Below, one piece after another: positions 1 through 9,139 of a stretch of 64,000 bases of DNA. How positions within the stretch are numbered: position 1 is the stretch's first letter; every line of letters starts with the position of its first letter. A program made the position numbers and the translations under genes. The stretch spans positions 9,560,501 through 9,624,500 of the forward strand of contig AP031351.1 in NCBI GenBank assembly GCA_037833965.1, in the 5' to 3' direction. The notes below the pieces were generated by a model, which was given only the letters and a program-made list of their open reading frames with translations, did not search any database and had not been told where the DNA came from. This DNA is from Marchantia polymorpha subsp. ruderalis (taxonomy: Eukaryota; Streptophyta; Marchantiopsida; Marchantiales; Marchantiaceae).

Positions 1-128
1 ATCCTTTTGGTTCCTTGACATCGGGATGGAACGAGGAGCCCAATGATTATGTGGGAATCTTTTGAATTTCGTGAACTCGGGTTAACCTTGTAAGTTGTTT
101 AGGGAAAGTCGGTGTAGGACAGGTAGAT

Positions 129-155
129 AGAGGAGTCCTCTAAGAGGACTCCTCT
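129..155. repeat. Short inverted repeat (12-bp arms)
   Basis: Positions 129-140 and 144-155 are perfect reverse complements around a 3-nt spacer (core GAGGAGTCCTC / GAGGACTCCTC). It lies in decayed repeat DNA. It could be the terminus of a dead element or a chance hairpin. Confidence 0.6.
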
Positions 156-235
156 AATTCGAAAACATATTTATACTCATTTGCATCTTTGCAAAAAGCG
201 TCGATCTTGAAATCTTATTTGGGGCTTGTGTCTCT

Positions 236-401
236 GTACAAATGGAGTAGTTTATCATGAGATTCCCATCTTCTTTCCTGCCTACCTGCGTCGCCCATGC
301 ATACTTCTCCATCCAATTGTACAAATGGAGCAGTTTATCATGGGATTTTCATCTTCTTTCCTGTCTAACTGCGTAACCCATACATACTTCTCCATCCAAC
401 T
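236..401. repeat. 83-bp tandem duplication, two copies
   Basis: The segment beginning GTACAAATGGAG at 236 recurs at 319, giving an exact 83-bp period with scattered, mostly C/T and A/G, substitutions. Both copies share the blocks AGTTTATCATG, CATCTTCTTTCCTG and CATACTTCTCCATCCAA. No convincing protein is encoded. The divergence suggests an old duplication inside transposon-derived DNA. Confidence 0.75.
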
Positions 402-542
402 TTGCACCGCCAAAACTGAGGCAATATAATTCTTCTTCTTACTGGCATTGCATGTTGTGGTTGTATTGCCACTTCTTTCTTGCCCGCTTGGCTTCTGGTA
501 TGCAAATAGAGACATTAAATTGCTCATATATGTTTGAGATCA

Positions 543-770
543 CTATGATCTATGTTGTTTCAAAAATAGCTGCCAACAATATATTTTTACCCAGAGCAGC
601 AAAAATATAGACGCTTTCATATGCACCGTTACAATCAAAGCATAGTTCGATTTGTCCAAGGTCGAGCTCCGATTGATTGGTGATATTTTCAGCAGCACAA
701 AGATGATGGATTGCTCCAACATTGCATCTCGCACATTGCTGAAGGGATAATTCAAGAACTCGACATCCAT
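543..770 (-). pseudogene. Possible Ty1/copia gag remnant
   Basis: The minus strand keeps a 75-codon open stretch with the string LDKSNYALIVTVHMKASIF followed by LLLW. This resembles the copia Gag start motif (LDGxNYxxWxxxMxxxL...LW). No zinc knuckle, LTR or primer site was recognised nearby. The flanking minus-strand sequence to about 860 may belong to the same remnant. This is a family resemblance by eye only and could be chance. Confidence 0.3.
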
Positions 771-780
771 TAAGAGCTAC

Positions 781-3700
781 AATCTAGATGCAAGTAAGAG
801 GGTTGTTGGCTGAAGCACCATCTGTACTAGGTTCTGCAGATTCGTTGTCACCTGCAACAACCTCACATTTGATTCAACATTGATAAAAGCCTCACATATA
901 ATGAAGCTGAGATGATCAACTCAGGTTTCAATTACTATTTAGTACCTTGCGCAGAGATGGGCTGTTGTGTGGTCTTTATCAACCCTAGACTTTATGTCAG
1001 CCATTGTTGTACGCCAGCAAATTTACTACGCTTCATCGGTTGTTGTTGTGTCGGATTGGACTGTTGTGGAATTATCATTTTTCAAATAGCAACTTTAGCC
1101 CTTTGCAAGGGAGACCTATCGATTGCTAGCCGTGAAAGTTCGGTTTCGTCAGCCATGTTGTCCACTATATGAAAACTACTAACTTCAACCCACTGTCGCA
1201 CTCAAGGCAATCATAGAGATGGAAAACATGCTCCATTCAACAATCTGAAAAGCAATGGAGATATTTAGTGACCAGGTAAAGATCATCTAAAATATATATT
1301 GTTCTAAAATATATGGATCACGTCTTGAATAGTGTTTGCTAAATGCAATTCTCGCTAAATAACTAGTATATGTAAACTCATGTTGTGCAGAGGAACATCA
1401 GATGTGCAACTTGACTATTTAATTAAAAGTATGTAATTATAGCTTTCCAAGTGGCTTTCACAACCGAAAATGAGTATTCCTATTTACTTCAGTGTGAAGG
1501 GCTACAAAAAGGACGCATCAACTTTTCTCTCAGCATTACAAAGGTTACCAAAAGTGGAAAGAATTGGATGTGTCATGGAAGGGATGATAAAGTTAAATAC
1601 CAACCGCAGACCTGCAACAAATTGCAGTCCTCCGTCTAGCACAAATGCTCCCTGTATATTTGAACAGAAGAGTAAGTGAAGAGAGCATGATTGATTGTCA
1701 TTATAGCTAAGAAGTCAACATGGTTCAAATGATACCTCAGAACATTGAACATTTGAGCCTATTGTGAGAGTTACATCACGTGAAGAGTGTTCGCAAGCTA
1801 CTTTGATGATTACCTTACTAAGTGTATTGATAAAGTCAGGATAAAAGTCAAACTTTTGAATGAGCATCCTAAGAGCTATTTTCAAGAGTTTGATAAATCC
1901 TAAGCTTTACCTTCAATCCCGGGTCCCGACGCTAGACTCTTGTGAAGTATGGATTCGTACTGTTCAATATGAATTCTTATTGTTTATAGCAGCATCGGCA
2001 GTGACTTGACCAGAGTAAACAGATCTAGCCTCCTTCACCCACCTTGCAGCCTACCGCAGATTTCAAAACATGTTGCTTATGTCTAAAGTTAAGTAGGCTT
2101 TCCCACAAATGCAACTTCAAAACGTTCGAAAAAGAGTACAAAAAGAAAAAGAGCAGGCAGTACAAATTGCTACTCAGAGAATTCTTTAATTGATCACAAG
2201 TGGAATGCAAACTTTAATTCGTAGTAGATGTCCAACAATGAAGATGGTAGGCACCTTACCTCCATAAGTGAACTTGCTTCTTCACTTGCTGCAATAGTTC
2301 ACGTATGGAATAGTGCTTGCTAAATACGAACCTCGTTGAATGACTCTCACTAATTCTCCCTAACTCTCAGTTAAATTTTGCCAATTCTCTCCAATTCCGC
2401 AGAATTCCTAAATTTTGTACTCCTAAATTATGTACTCTTAAATTTCAACGGTTAGCTGTGTTCGTTCGGCTCTTCGAGAACTCCTGCGGCGATCCGGCTA
2501 CAAGAAGCCGTGAAGTGAGTGTGTTATACTTCGTCAAGAAAAACCTCAGCCGACCACGAATGGGAGAAACTTCAGTGAAGATAAAACTTCATTTTCCGAC
2601 AGATTTAGGGGTAAAGTGACATTTACAAGAGGATGTCCCCAGGTTCTATCCTAAAAAGCCTCCGGGTGTAGCCCCGGTTGCAGGAGGGAGTCAGGCAGTT
2701 TCCTCCGTTTGTCCCCCTATCGCCGAAGTCACTTACCTATTCCCGGGGGAATGTCAAGTCCTCTAATAGGACTTGTTCTTGTCCATCGTTCCAGTAAGAC
2801 TACCTTGAGAAGCACATGGTAGTCCGTTGATGTCTTCTCTACGAGCTTGGAGCTAATTTTACAATGCATACGACCTTCTCCAGAGCTCTTCAATTTAGAT
2901 TATGAAGTATAGATCAACTTTAAAAAGGTCGCGGAAGGTAGTCGTACGATTTGTAATTCGGTTCTAAAAAACTATATTACCACTGTATTCGGTGCACAAT
3001 TAGGCCACAAATACACATGAATGGGGAAGGTTACACGACAATCAATTACATTTGAAGATTGTTTGATAGGAAAATATCATAGTAATATTTCTGGTCTTTG
3101 AAACCATAATTCAAAATAGTTATTTGAATATAGACATATAATATGACATTTTGATATTTTTGAATAAATTTTCATTGTATTATATATCAACAATTCTTAA
3201 GAATTTGAGTGGATATAATTTTTCTATAAAAAATTTGTGAAACTTTAATAATTTTTACAAACCAAGTTGAGTTTCATATTAGATATGAAACTCAATATAT
3301 CTACGTAGGCATACATATACATACATAAATATCTTAAGTATGTCACTATTCTTAATAATAAAAAAAAAATGACACATTTAAAATGTATAGAATAAAATGT
3401 ATAAAAGACGTCATACATAAGAATGGTTTTTATTTAGTAGCGATATATACACACTGCATTGGTTTATTTTAATAAATATAGTAATACATATTATGATATT
3501 TCATTGAGTCATCAATTGTAATCTTTGTTGTTCTTCCCGAAGAGAATAGAATTAGTAATCTACTTGTATGATACATTGACGTGTTACTAAATGATTTGTA
3601 GTTACTAAGTCCAATTGTTCATTCAACTTAAGTTTATTGGTGATAAGATATTGGATCTTCAAACTCTTCATTCTCCTCTAATGGTTACTCGTTCAATGCA

Positions 3701-5183
3701 TTTTGTCCCAATCATTACGCGGCCATGATTACGAGTTACTCATAGTATGGCTCTGGCATCACTCTTTGATCTTATTCCTTGCAGAGAGATGTGATGTGGT
3801 GCTAAACGGTTTACGTTTGACACTCAATATCATCTTTTGGACTTCAGAGTTATGCGATACAACTTGCATCTTAAAATTGTTAGAACATGTGTGATTGCGA
3901 CGAGCGCAATGCACTCTCTTTTCCACATTGTGATACCGTTGAACGCCAGTTGATGATACATGTATTATTACACCTTGATGAAAATAGTAATGAGATGAAA
4001 ATATTTATACCGACATTGATCATAAACATAACGGGATTGATAGTCTTTATATGATGTCATGCTAGTCATGAACTGCTTCTCTGTGACAAATAACTCCATA
4101 TATATCACCTTCACTCTTTTGAACAACTGCTCATTCTTTTATGAAAATTCATGACGGCGAGCCAGAAGTTTGATTGTTGCATGATATTGATTGATAAATG
4201 ACCCTTTGCCAAACTCGAACACTTGATTACTATGTATATGCACAACATTCATTCGTAGAACGGATTGCAATAGAAAGTGAGCGTAAAAATATGAAAATAG
4301 ATTTCATTACAAAGTTGAACTCACATTTGTTCAAGATTTGCATCGGACAACACCACTATAGGAAGATGGATTAAGACGAATGTGAAATCCGCAAAGACAA
4401 AAGACATCCTCGATGAATCACTCTCAACAATGTTGATGCATATGCAGATGGGACTAGACAGATAGATTGTAGAGTTGACCTCATGCTAGAAGCTACTTTT
4501 GTTGATAACGTCGACTAGGCTTTCATGATGTTTATTGTGATCATCCATATCCCGCTCCTCTTCAATCTATTTGTCTTCAAATGATGGAACGTTGGACTAT
4601 CTTGAGACGAACAAAAATATAGTTGAGATTGAATCAACATGAAGTTGAATACATAACCATTAAGTATAACTTGACAAACATTTCCTTGCAAATTGAAGAA
4701 AATTTTTTATTGAGTAGATCTTGGTTATTGATGGATTTCTAGGAAATTAAAACAATCTTGAGTAATCTTGAGTAATCTTGAAGTTGGGCAACTTAATCAA
4801 ATCTTTGCAAATCTTCAATGTATGAACTTCAAATCTATATGCATAATTGGCATCACGATTGTACATCAATTGATTACAAAAAGATTGCATTGCATTGCAA
4901 CTATCACAAATAAAAATATCTGCAAAATCGGTTGTTGTATGTGTGTATCTTATTGTAATGCTTGGAAATATATAACATAAAATTAATCTAATACAAAAGA
5001 TTATAAAAATTTAAGTATCATATTTTGATATGTGTAAATACGTTCATCCAATTTTAAAAAACTTACATTTGTTTGAAAAATCAATAACAAAATTATTTAA
5101 AAAAACTATGCAAATTACTTTTACACATAAACATGTTCAAATTAGTTGATTATATCATTATGAAACGCAAAACATTTGTTATG
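781..5183. other. AT-rich decayed repeat DNA, no gene
   Basis: This stretch contains only short, codon-poor reading frames. From about 2900 to 5180 it is strongly AT-rich with homopolymer runs. About 2450-2800 is a locally GC-richer patch that may be part of an old LTR, but no second copy was seen in the window. Nothing in the region supports a host gene. Confidence 0.5.
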
Positions 5184-5478
5184 TGTAACCATTTTCAGTT
5201 AGTTAGAATTAAAGTAGAGGTTATTCAAAATATTTATATAATTATTTTAATGTGCACTAGTTATAGTTGTCACGTCAATGATCTTGGTGTTTGATAGTGT
5301 TATCCGCCACGTCATACATTTACCAAGAATGGGATGAATGGTGGCAATAACGTTTTACTTCTTTGTACTTGTCAGTAAAAACTATATAACAAAGATGATA
5401 GCCATTGTTGATATATCTTATCTTCAAAGTTTATGTTTTCATTCTCGAATGAGCTTCTCTTTGAACCCTAATGTTTCA
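5184..5478 (+). repeat. Element C 5' LTR, internally deleted
   Basis: It starts TGTAACC and ends GTTTCA, matching the family ends TGTAAC and GTTACA. It is about 295 bp, against 420 bp in A and B and about 417 bp in C's own 3' LTR. The missing part covers the tandem CCACGTCA-type units: the sequence passes from the first unit straight to the last. Deletion by recombination between these direct repeats is the simplest explanation. Confidence 0.8.
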
Positions 5479-5914
5479 ATGGTATTAGATAGATCTTGCT
5501 CTTTCCTTGAGTGTGTATTAACTCTCATGGAATCACAATTGAGTGATGATGAAGTGTAATTGTTGAGAGTGTATAGAGTCTGACAAAGGTCATTGATTTG
5601 CATGTAGAGAGATTAAAAAGTGAAAATTTGTGATTATGGATAGACTGGATAAAATATGGATAGACTTTAGAGAAATCCAGTGCCACACTAGTCAATTCCT
5701 AATCTATTCGATATTCAACTTTGTTGCATGGAAAAACATCATTTTTGGATGTACCTTGTGACTTATTGGGATGCTGATTTTATGATGAGAGTGATGGATT
5801 TGAGAATGTCACTGACTTTTCCAATAGTTAGTTATGGAGAGACTTGAATTGTACTTTATAAATTATATACTGAAATTTCATGGATTTGAATTGTAAATCA
5901 TTCGCCTCGGTTAG
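5479..5914 (+). pseudogene. Element C leader and pre-gag remnant, first half
   Basis: The sequence aligns to A 7314 to about 7730. It contains a decayed version of the small pre-gag reading frame, with a stop where A has a tryptophan codon near 5849. At that place C has one base fewer than A and B (ACTTGAATTG against ACTTGGGATTG). C therefore lacks the extra G that separates the two pre-gag frames in the younger copies. The remnant stops at the B insertion and continues at 18053. Confidence 0.75.
5910..5914. repeat. Target-site duplication of B, left copy (GTTAG)
   Basis: GTTAG directly precedes B and is repeated at 18048-18052 directly after it. The 5-bp length is normal for Ty3/gypsy integration. 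Removing B and one copy restores continuity of element C. Confidence 0.93.
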
Positions 5915-6334
5915 TGTAACACTAGGGTTTAGAGAGAAGTTCACTCGAAGATAGAAACGTAAACTCTGAAGATGAGAGATACCAACAATGGTTCTCCTCT
6001 CCCTTATATAGCTCTCACCAACAAGTACAAGGTGATAAGATCTAATCCCCACCATCCATCCCACTCCTAGTGGATGGAAGACGTGGCGGATAACCCTAAC
6101 AAGCACACGGATTGCTGACGTGGCGCACCCAACTAACACACTAACTAACACACTCAATCCTTACCTACAAGCACACGGATTGCTGACGTGGCACTGTCAA
6201 CTAACACATCCACTCTGTACCTACCAAGTGCGCGGATCGCTGATGTGGCAGCTATGACTAGTGCACACTAAAGTATCTACAACCATATTCAGAGTAACCT
6301 CTACTTTAGTTCTAACTAACTAAAGATGGTTACA
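5915..6334 (-). repeat. Element B 3' LTR (420 bp)
   Basis: Read on the minus strand it starts TGTAACC and ends GTGTTACA. It is followed on the plus side by the purine tract and stop codon of B pol (6335-6350). It carries a private A at the first base after the GGA of its GGAAGACG string; the other copies have T there. Confidence 0.93.
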
Positions 6335-6347
6335 AACCTCCCTCCTT

Positions 6348-6893
6348 TTAAGATGCAACGTCCTCGTTGCACATACGTTCAAACTCCTGAACTATCAAAG
6401 GTGCATTTGCTAAATTTTTAGCTGGTTCCCAAGTTGATTCATACGATGGATAGCCTTTCCATTGAATCAAATACTCTACTTTGGGATATTTATGACCTCG
6501 AATTCGTTTCTTGAGTATCTTTTCTACCTCAAACTCCTCATGATCTGCTATCAAGGTTGGAAGAGGAGGTGGTGCTGGTTGGTTGGTGAATTGTTTTGGT
6601 CGTGGTACATGTTTTTGCAATCGTGACACATGAAATACTGGATGTATTTTCATATGTGACGGAAGTTCCAACTTGTATGACACTTCACCAACACGCTTCA
6701 AAACCAAAAATGGACCAATGAACCTAGGGTTTAACTTTGGTGTTCCTACAAGAGACAAATTCGTTGTAGATAACCAAACATGATCTCCAACCTCAAAAAT
6801 CACTTCTCTACGATGAGCATCGGCATGCTGCTTTTGCCGATTTTGAGCTATCACCAACTTCTCCTTGGCCTGATGTAGTCCTCGGTGAATATG
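6348..6893 (-). pseudogene. Element B pol, 3' part (integrase tail and chromodomain)
   Basis: This fragment encodes the last 180 or so residues of the polyprotein. It has the GPF module ([19 protein letters not shown]), then [10 protein letters not shown], then a chromodomain with [20 protein letters not shown] and STWEPAKNL. It is severed from the rest of B pol by element A, which entered at the CATAT of the codons for E-H-I. The upstream continuation is at 12956 onwards on the same strand. The reading frame inside the fragment is intact, and the apparent start codon comes from the junction with A. Confidence 0.93.
6889..6893. repeat. Target-site duplication of A, left copy (ATATG)
   Basis: ATATG at 6889-6893 precedes the A 5' LTR and recurs at 12956-12960 directly after its 3' LTR. 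It equals CATAT of B pol read on the minus strand, so A entered B's integrase region. Confidence 0.95.
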
Positions 6894-6980
6894 TGTAACC
6901 ATCTTTAGTTAGTTAGAACTAAAGTAGAGGTTACTCTGAATATGGATGTAGATACTTTAGTGTGCACTAGTCATAGCTGC

Positions 6981-7150
6981 CACATCAGCGATCCGCGCAC
7001 TTGGTAGGTACAGAGTGGATGTGTTAGTTGACAGTGCCACGTCAGCAATCCGTGTGCTTGTAGGTAAGGATTGAGTGTGTTAGTTAGTGTGTTAGTTGGG
7101 TGCGCCACGTCAGCGATCCGTGTGCTTGTTAGGGTTATCCGCCACGTCAT
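6981..7150 (+). promoter_or_regulatory. Tandem ACGT-core (bZIP-type) motifs in the LTR
   Basis: Four spaced copies are seen: GCCACATCAGC, GCCACGTCAGC, GCCACGTCAGC and GCCACGTCATC. TGACGTGGC is a well-known binding sequence for plant bZIP factors (C-box/G-box hybrid). The repeats lie 70-230 bp upstream of the TATA box, a position suited to an enhancer. That they act as one is inference. Confidence 0.5.
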
Positions 7151-7217
7151 CCATCCACTAGGAGTGGGATGGATGGTGGGGATTAGATCTTATCACCTTG
7201 TACTTGTTGGTGAGAGC

Positions 7218-7224
7218 TATATAA
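7218..7224 (+). promoter_or_regulatory. LTR TATA box (TATATAA)
   Basis: The string CTATATAAGGGAG sits 90 bp before the LTR end. Transcription would start near 7245-7255, leaving a short R-U5. The same box is present in all four young LTR copies. This is assigned by motif and position only. Confidence 0.65.
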
Positions 7225-7314
7225 GGGAGAGGAGAACCATTGTTGGTATCTCTCATCTTCAGAGTTTACGTTTCTATCTTCGAGTGAACTTCTCTCTAAA
7301 CCCTAGTGTTACAA

Positions 7315-7326
7315 TGGTATCAGAGC
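7315..7326 (+). other. Primer binding site, initiator tRNA-Met
   Basis: TGGTATCAGAGC follows the 5' LTR after one base. This is the standard plant primer site complementary to the 3' end of initiator tRNA-Met. The B copy has it at 17615-17626 on the minus strand. C is altered here (TGGTATTAGATAG). Confidence 0.93.
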
Positions 7327-7477
7327 GACCTTGCTGTTTCCTTGAGTGTGGATTACCCCTCATGGAATAGCAAGTGAGTGATGATGGAGTGTAGTCTTGA
7401 GAGTGTATAGAGGCTGGCAGAGGTCATTCATCTGCATGTAGAGAGAGGTGGTAGGGGGAAATTGTGTTTTTGCAGAT

Positions 7478-7696
7478 ATGGACGGGATTGACAGGAATCC
7501 AGTACCGCACTGGCCAATTCCTAACCTATTCGATATTCACCTTCGTTGCATGGAGAAACATCATTTTCGGATGTACCTTGTGGCTTGTTGGGGTGCAGAT
7601 TTTATGACTAGAGTGATGGAATCAAGAGTGCCACTGATTCTTCCAATAGTTACTTATGGAGAGACTTGGGATTGTACTATATACATTCTATACTGA
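7478..7696 (+). CDS. Pre-gag small ORF 1 (repeat unit 1), unknown function
   Basis: The frame opens with ATG at 7478 (MDGIDRNPVPHW) and stops at 7696, giving 72 residues. It lies in the leader between primer site and gag. The segment FRMYLVACWGADFMTRVMES, then P-x4-P and a glycine, aligns without gaps to WRDFLVRNYGEEYYRAVIES in the next small ORF, so the two look like tandem copies of one domain of about 58 residues. The B copy keeps this frame at the same length (17245-17463). I do not recognise the family. It could be a peptide-coding upstream ORF or the remains of a longer pre-gag protein. Confidence 0.45.
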   Translation: MDGIDRNPVPHWPIPNLFDIHLRCMEKHHFRMYLVACWGADFMTRVMESRVPLILPIVTYGETWDCTIYILY

Positions 7697-7910
7697 TTGT
7701 TTCATGGATTTGAATCGCGAACCACCTGTCCCGGTTCGATTCAGCACTTATGTAGAGATTAGAACAGTATATAGACAGAAGAGGATATGGAGAGATTTTC
7801 TTGTGAGGAATTATGGAGAGGAGTACTATAGAGCTGTGATAGAGTCACCTGCACCTTTTGTGACTCCTTTGTTGAGAGGTCACATAGTGATTATACTCAC
7901 TTTGTATTAG
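7656..7910 (+). CDS. Pre-gag small ORF 2 (repeat unit 2), unknown function
   Basis: This 84-residue frame starts at ATG 7656, overlaps ORF 1 by 41 bases in another frame, and ends 17 bases before the gag ATG. Its central part, residues about 22-79, repeats the pattern of ORF 1. Conserved positions are R-x-[YF]-L-V, G, R/A-V-[MI]-E-S, P-x4-P and G. The overlap and the shared pattern suggest one ancestral two-repeat frame split by a single-base difference near 7668-7670; C lacks that base. B has the same arrangement at 17031-17285. No signal peptide or membrane segment is evident. Confidence 0.45.
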   Translation: MERLGIVLYTFYTDCFMDLNREPPVPVRFSTYVEIRTVYRQKRIWRDFLVRNYGEEYYRAVIESPAPFVTPLLRGHIVIILTLY

Positions 7911-7927
7911 AGGGATTGTGAGAAAGC

Positions 7928-9091
7928 ATGGGAACATCAATTGATATGGGTGAGGTTCTCAATGCAATCATGGCGGAGATGAAGGAGTTGAGAAAAGCAA
8001 TAGTAGATGGGCATATCAAGCAGCAAGCCATGGAAGATAAAATCTTCGCATTAGAGAGTGAGAAAGTAGAGAGAGAGAGAGTTGGAGAGATGGAAGTTGA
8101 ACCTCAAGTTCAAGCTTCCCAAGTTCAGCCAGAACCAACTCCTATTGATGCAGCAGAGGCAAATAGGAGACGTCTTCAAGAGATTGAAGATCAAGCAAAT
8201 CTTTTGCTTCGAATGGGAAAATCCTGTAAGGTGGAAGCTTACAAAGGGAGTAGAGCAATGGGAGTGTTAGAGGGATGGATTATGAGGATGAATATTCATT
8301 TATCCCATTTTCATGTTTCTGATTATATTGCAGGAATGTTCATGAGATCTTATCTTACGGATAAGGCTCTCACATGGTACACAACATGGGAGAGAATGCT
8401 TTCAGAACGAGGTGCTACCATTTCGTGGAGTGGAATGCAAGAAGGACTTCTGCAAAATTTTCAAGCGGTGGATTCTCTTCAAACTGCAAGAATGAAGTTG
8501 TGGGATCTGAAGCAGAAAGGAGTTATTCATGAGTACATTGAAGAATTTCGTGATCTTCAAGTATCTATCATGGATATGAGTGGAGCTGAAGCCTTGGACG
8601 TGTTCAAACGAGGCTTGAAAGATCGAATTCGAAAGGAGGTGATGGTAAGCAATCCATCTACTGTGAATGAAGCAATCGCAATTGCTCAACGAATTTCAGG
8701 TGCTTTTGGTGTCACACACGGTGAACCAGTGAGCAATTTTAGAGATCCATCTGGTCCAACACCGATGGAGTTGGGAAACCTTCGACGTAGAGAAGGTTTT
8801 GCACCAACAAGAGGACCACCACCAAGATTTGGAGGTGAGATTAGGCGACCAGGAGTTCCAAATTTGCAAGAAGGTTATGCAAATAATGGAATGGTTCGAG
8901 GAGGAGCTGGAGTTCGTGACAATCGCCAATGCTATGCATGTGGACGAATGGGTCACATAGCCAAGTTTTGTCGAGTTCGGCCGACACAACAAGGAGGACG
9001 GCCCATGCAGCGACGACCGTTCAACAATATGGAGGGGATAGAGTATGAAGAGGTGGAGGAAGCAGTTTCGGGAAACGAAGATCACCAGTAA
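7928..9091 (+). CDS. gag: Element A Gag (387 aa) with CCHC zinc knuckle
   Basis: Gag forms the virus-like particle that packages element RNA in the cytoplasm. The ATG at 7928 is the first in a long frame ([18 protein letters not shown]). Residues about 10-60 look like a coiled coil with a GA-rich codon tract. Residues about 100-260 hold the retrotransposon Gag core, including [14 protein letters not shown] and the YIEEFRDL helix. A zinc knuckle [14 protein letters not shown] (C-x2-C-x4-H-x4-C) lies near residues 337-350. The tail is acidic ([16 protein letters not shown]). The stop at 9089-9091 lies inside the stem of the proposed frameshift pseudoknot. B carries the same gene with one extra GA unit. 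Confidence 0.94.
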   Translation: MGTSIDMGEVLNAIMAEMKELRKAIVDGHIKQQAMEDKIFALESEKVERERVGEMEVEPQVQASQVQPEPTPIDAAEANRRRLQEIEDQANLLLRMGKSCKVEAYKGSRAMGVLEGWIMRMNIHLSHFHVSDYIAGMFMRSYLTDKALTWYTTWERMLSERGATISWSGMQEGLLQNFQAVDSLQTARMKLWDLKQKGVIHEYIEEFRDLQVSIMDMSGAEALDVFKRGLKDRIRKEVMVSNPSTVNEAIAIAQRISGAFGVTHGEPVSNFRDPSGPTPMELGNLRRREGFAPTRGPPPRFGGEIRRPGVPNLQEGYANNGMVRGGAGVRDNRQCYACGRMGHIAKFCRVRPTQQGGRPMQRRPFNNMEGIEYEEVEEAVSGNEDHQ

Positions 9092-9139
9092 TCTTGCCTC
9101 GCGGCCTTACTGGTTCTACAAAGCGAAGAAAAGGCGAGG
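9070..9139 (+). promoter_or_regulatory. -1 ribosomal frameshift signal: G GGA AAC plus H-type pseudoknot
   Basis: In the gag frame the codons read TCG GGA AAC, so 9070-9076 is a slippery heptamer X XXY YYZ in exact phase, and pol is in the -1 frame. After a 7-nt spacer (9077-9083), ACCAGTAA (9084-9091) pairs perfectly with TTACTGGT (9107-9114). Within the loop, CCTCGC (9097-9102) pairs perfectly with GCGAGG (9134-9139), giving an H-type pseudoknot with stems of 8 and 6 bp. GGGAAAC is a functional slip site in type-D simian retroviruses. B carries the same sequence at 15801-15869. Pairing is by eye and no energy was computed. Confidence 0.8.

Larger units (their letters stand above)
6894..7313 (+). 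repeat. Element A 5' LTR (420 bp)
   Basis: It begins TGTAACCATC and ends AGTGTTACA, so the ends are short inverted repeats. It contains four ACGT-type units (around 6981-7150) of the form CCAC[AG]TCA[GT]C, three of them followed by [AG]ATCCG[CT]GNNCTTG. A TATA box lies near its 3' third. A at 6946 is private to this copy; the other intact LTRs have T. Confidence 0.96.

Noticed and set aside
7071..7370. 99-111-codon frame repeated in all four young LTRs
   Set aside because: It has no ATG start, reads through LTR control sequence into the leader, and repeats only because the LTR does.
8402..9085. Antisense frames in gag of A, mirrored in B
   Set aside because: They are opposite-strand shadows of gag coding sequence and have no independent support.
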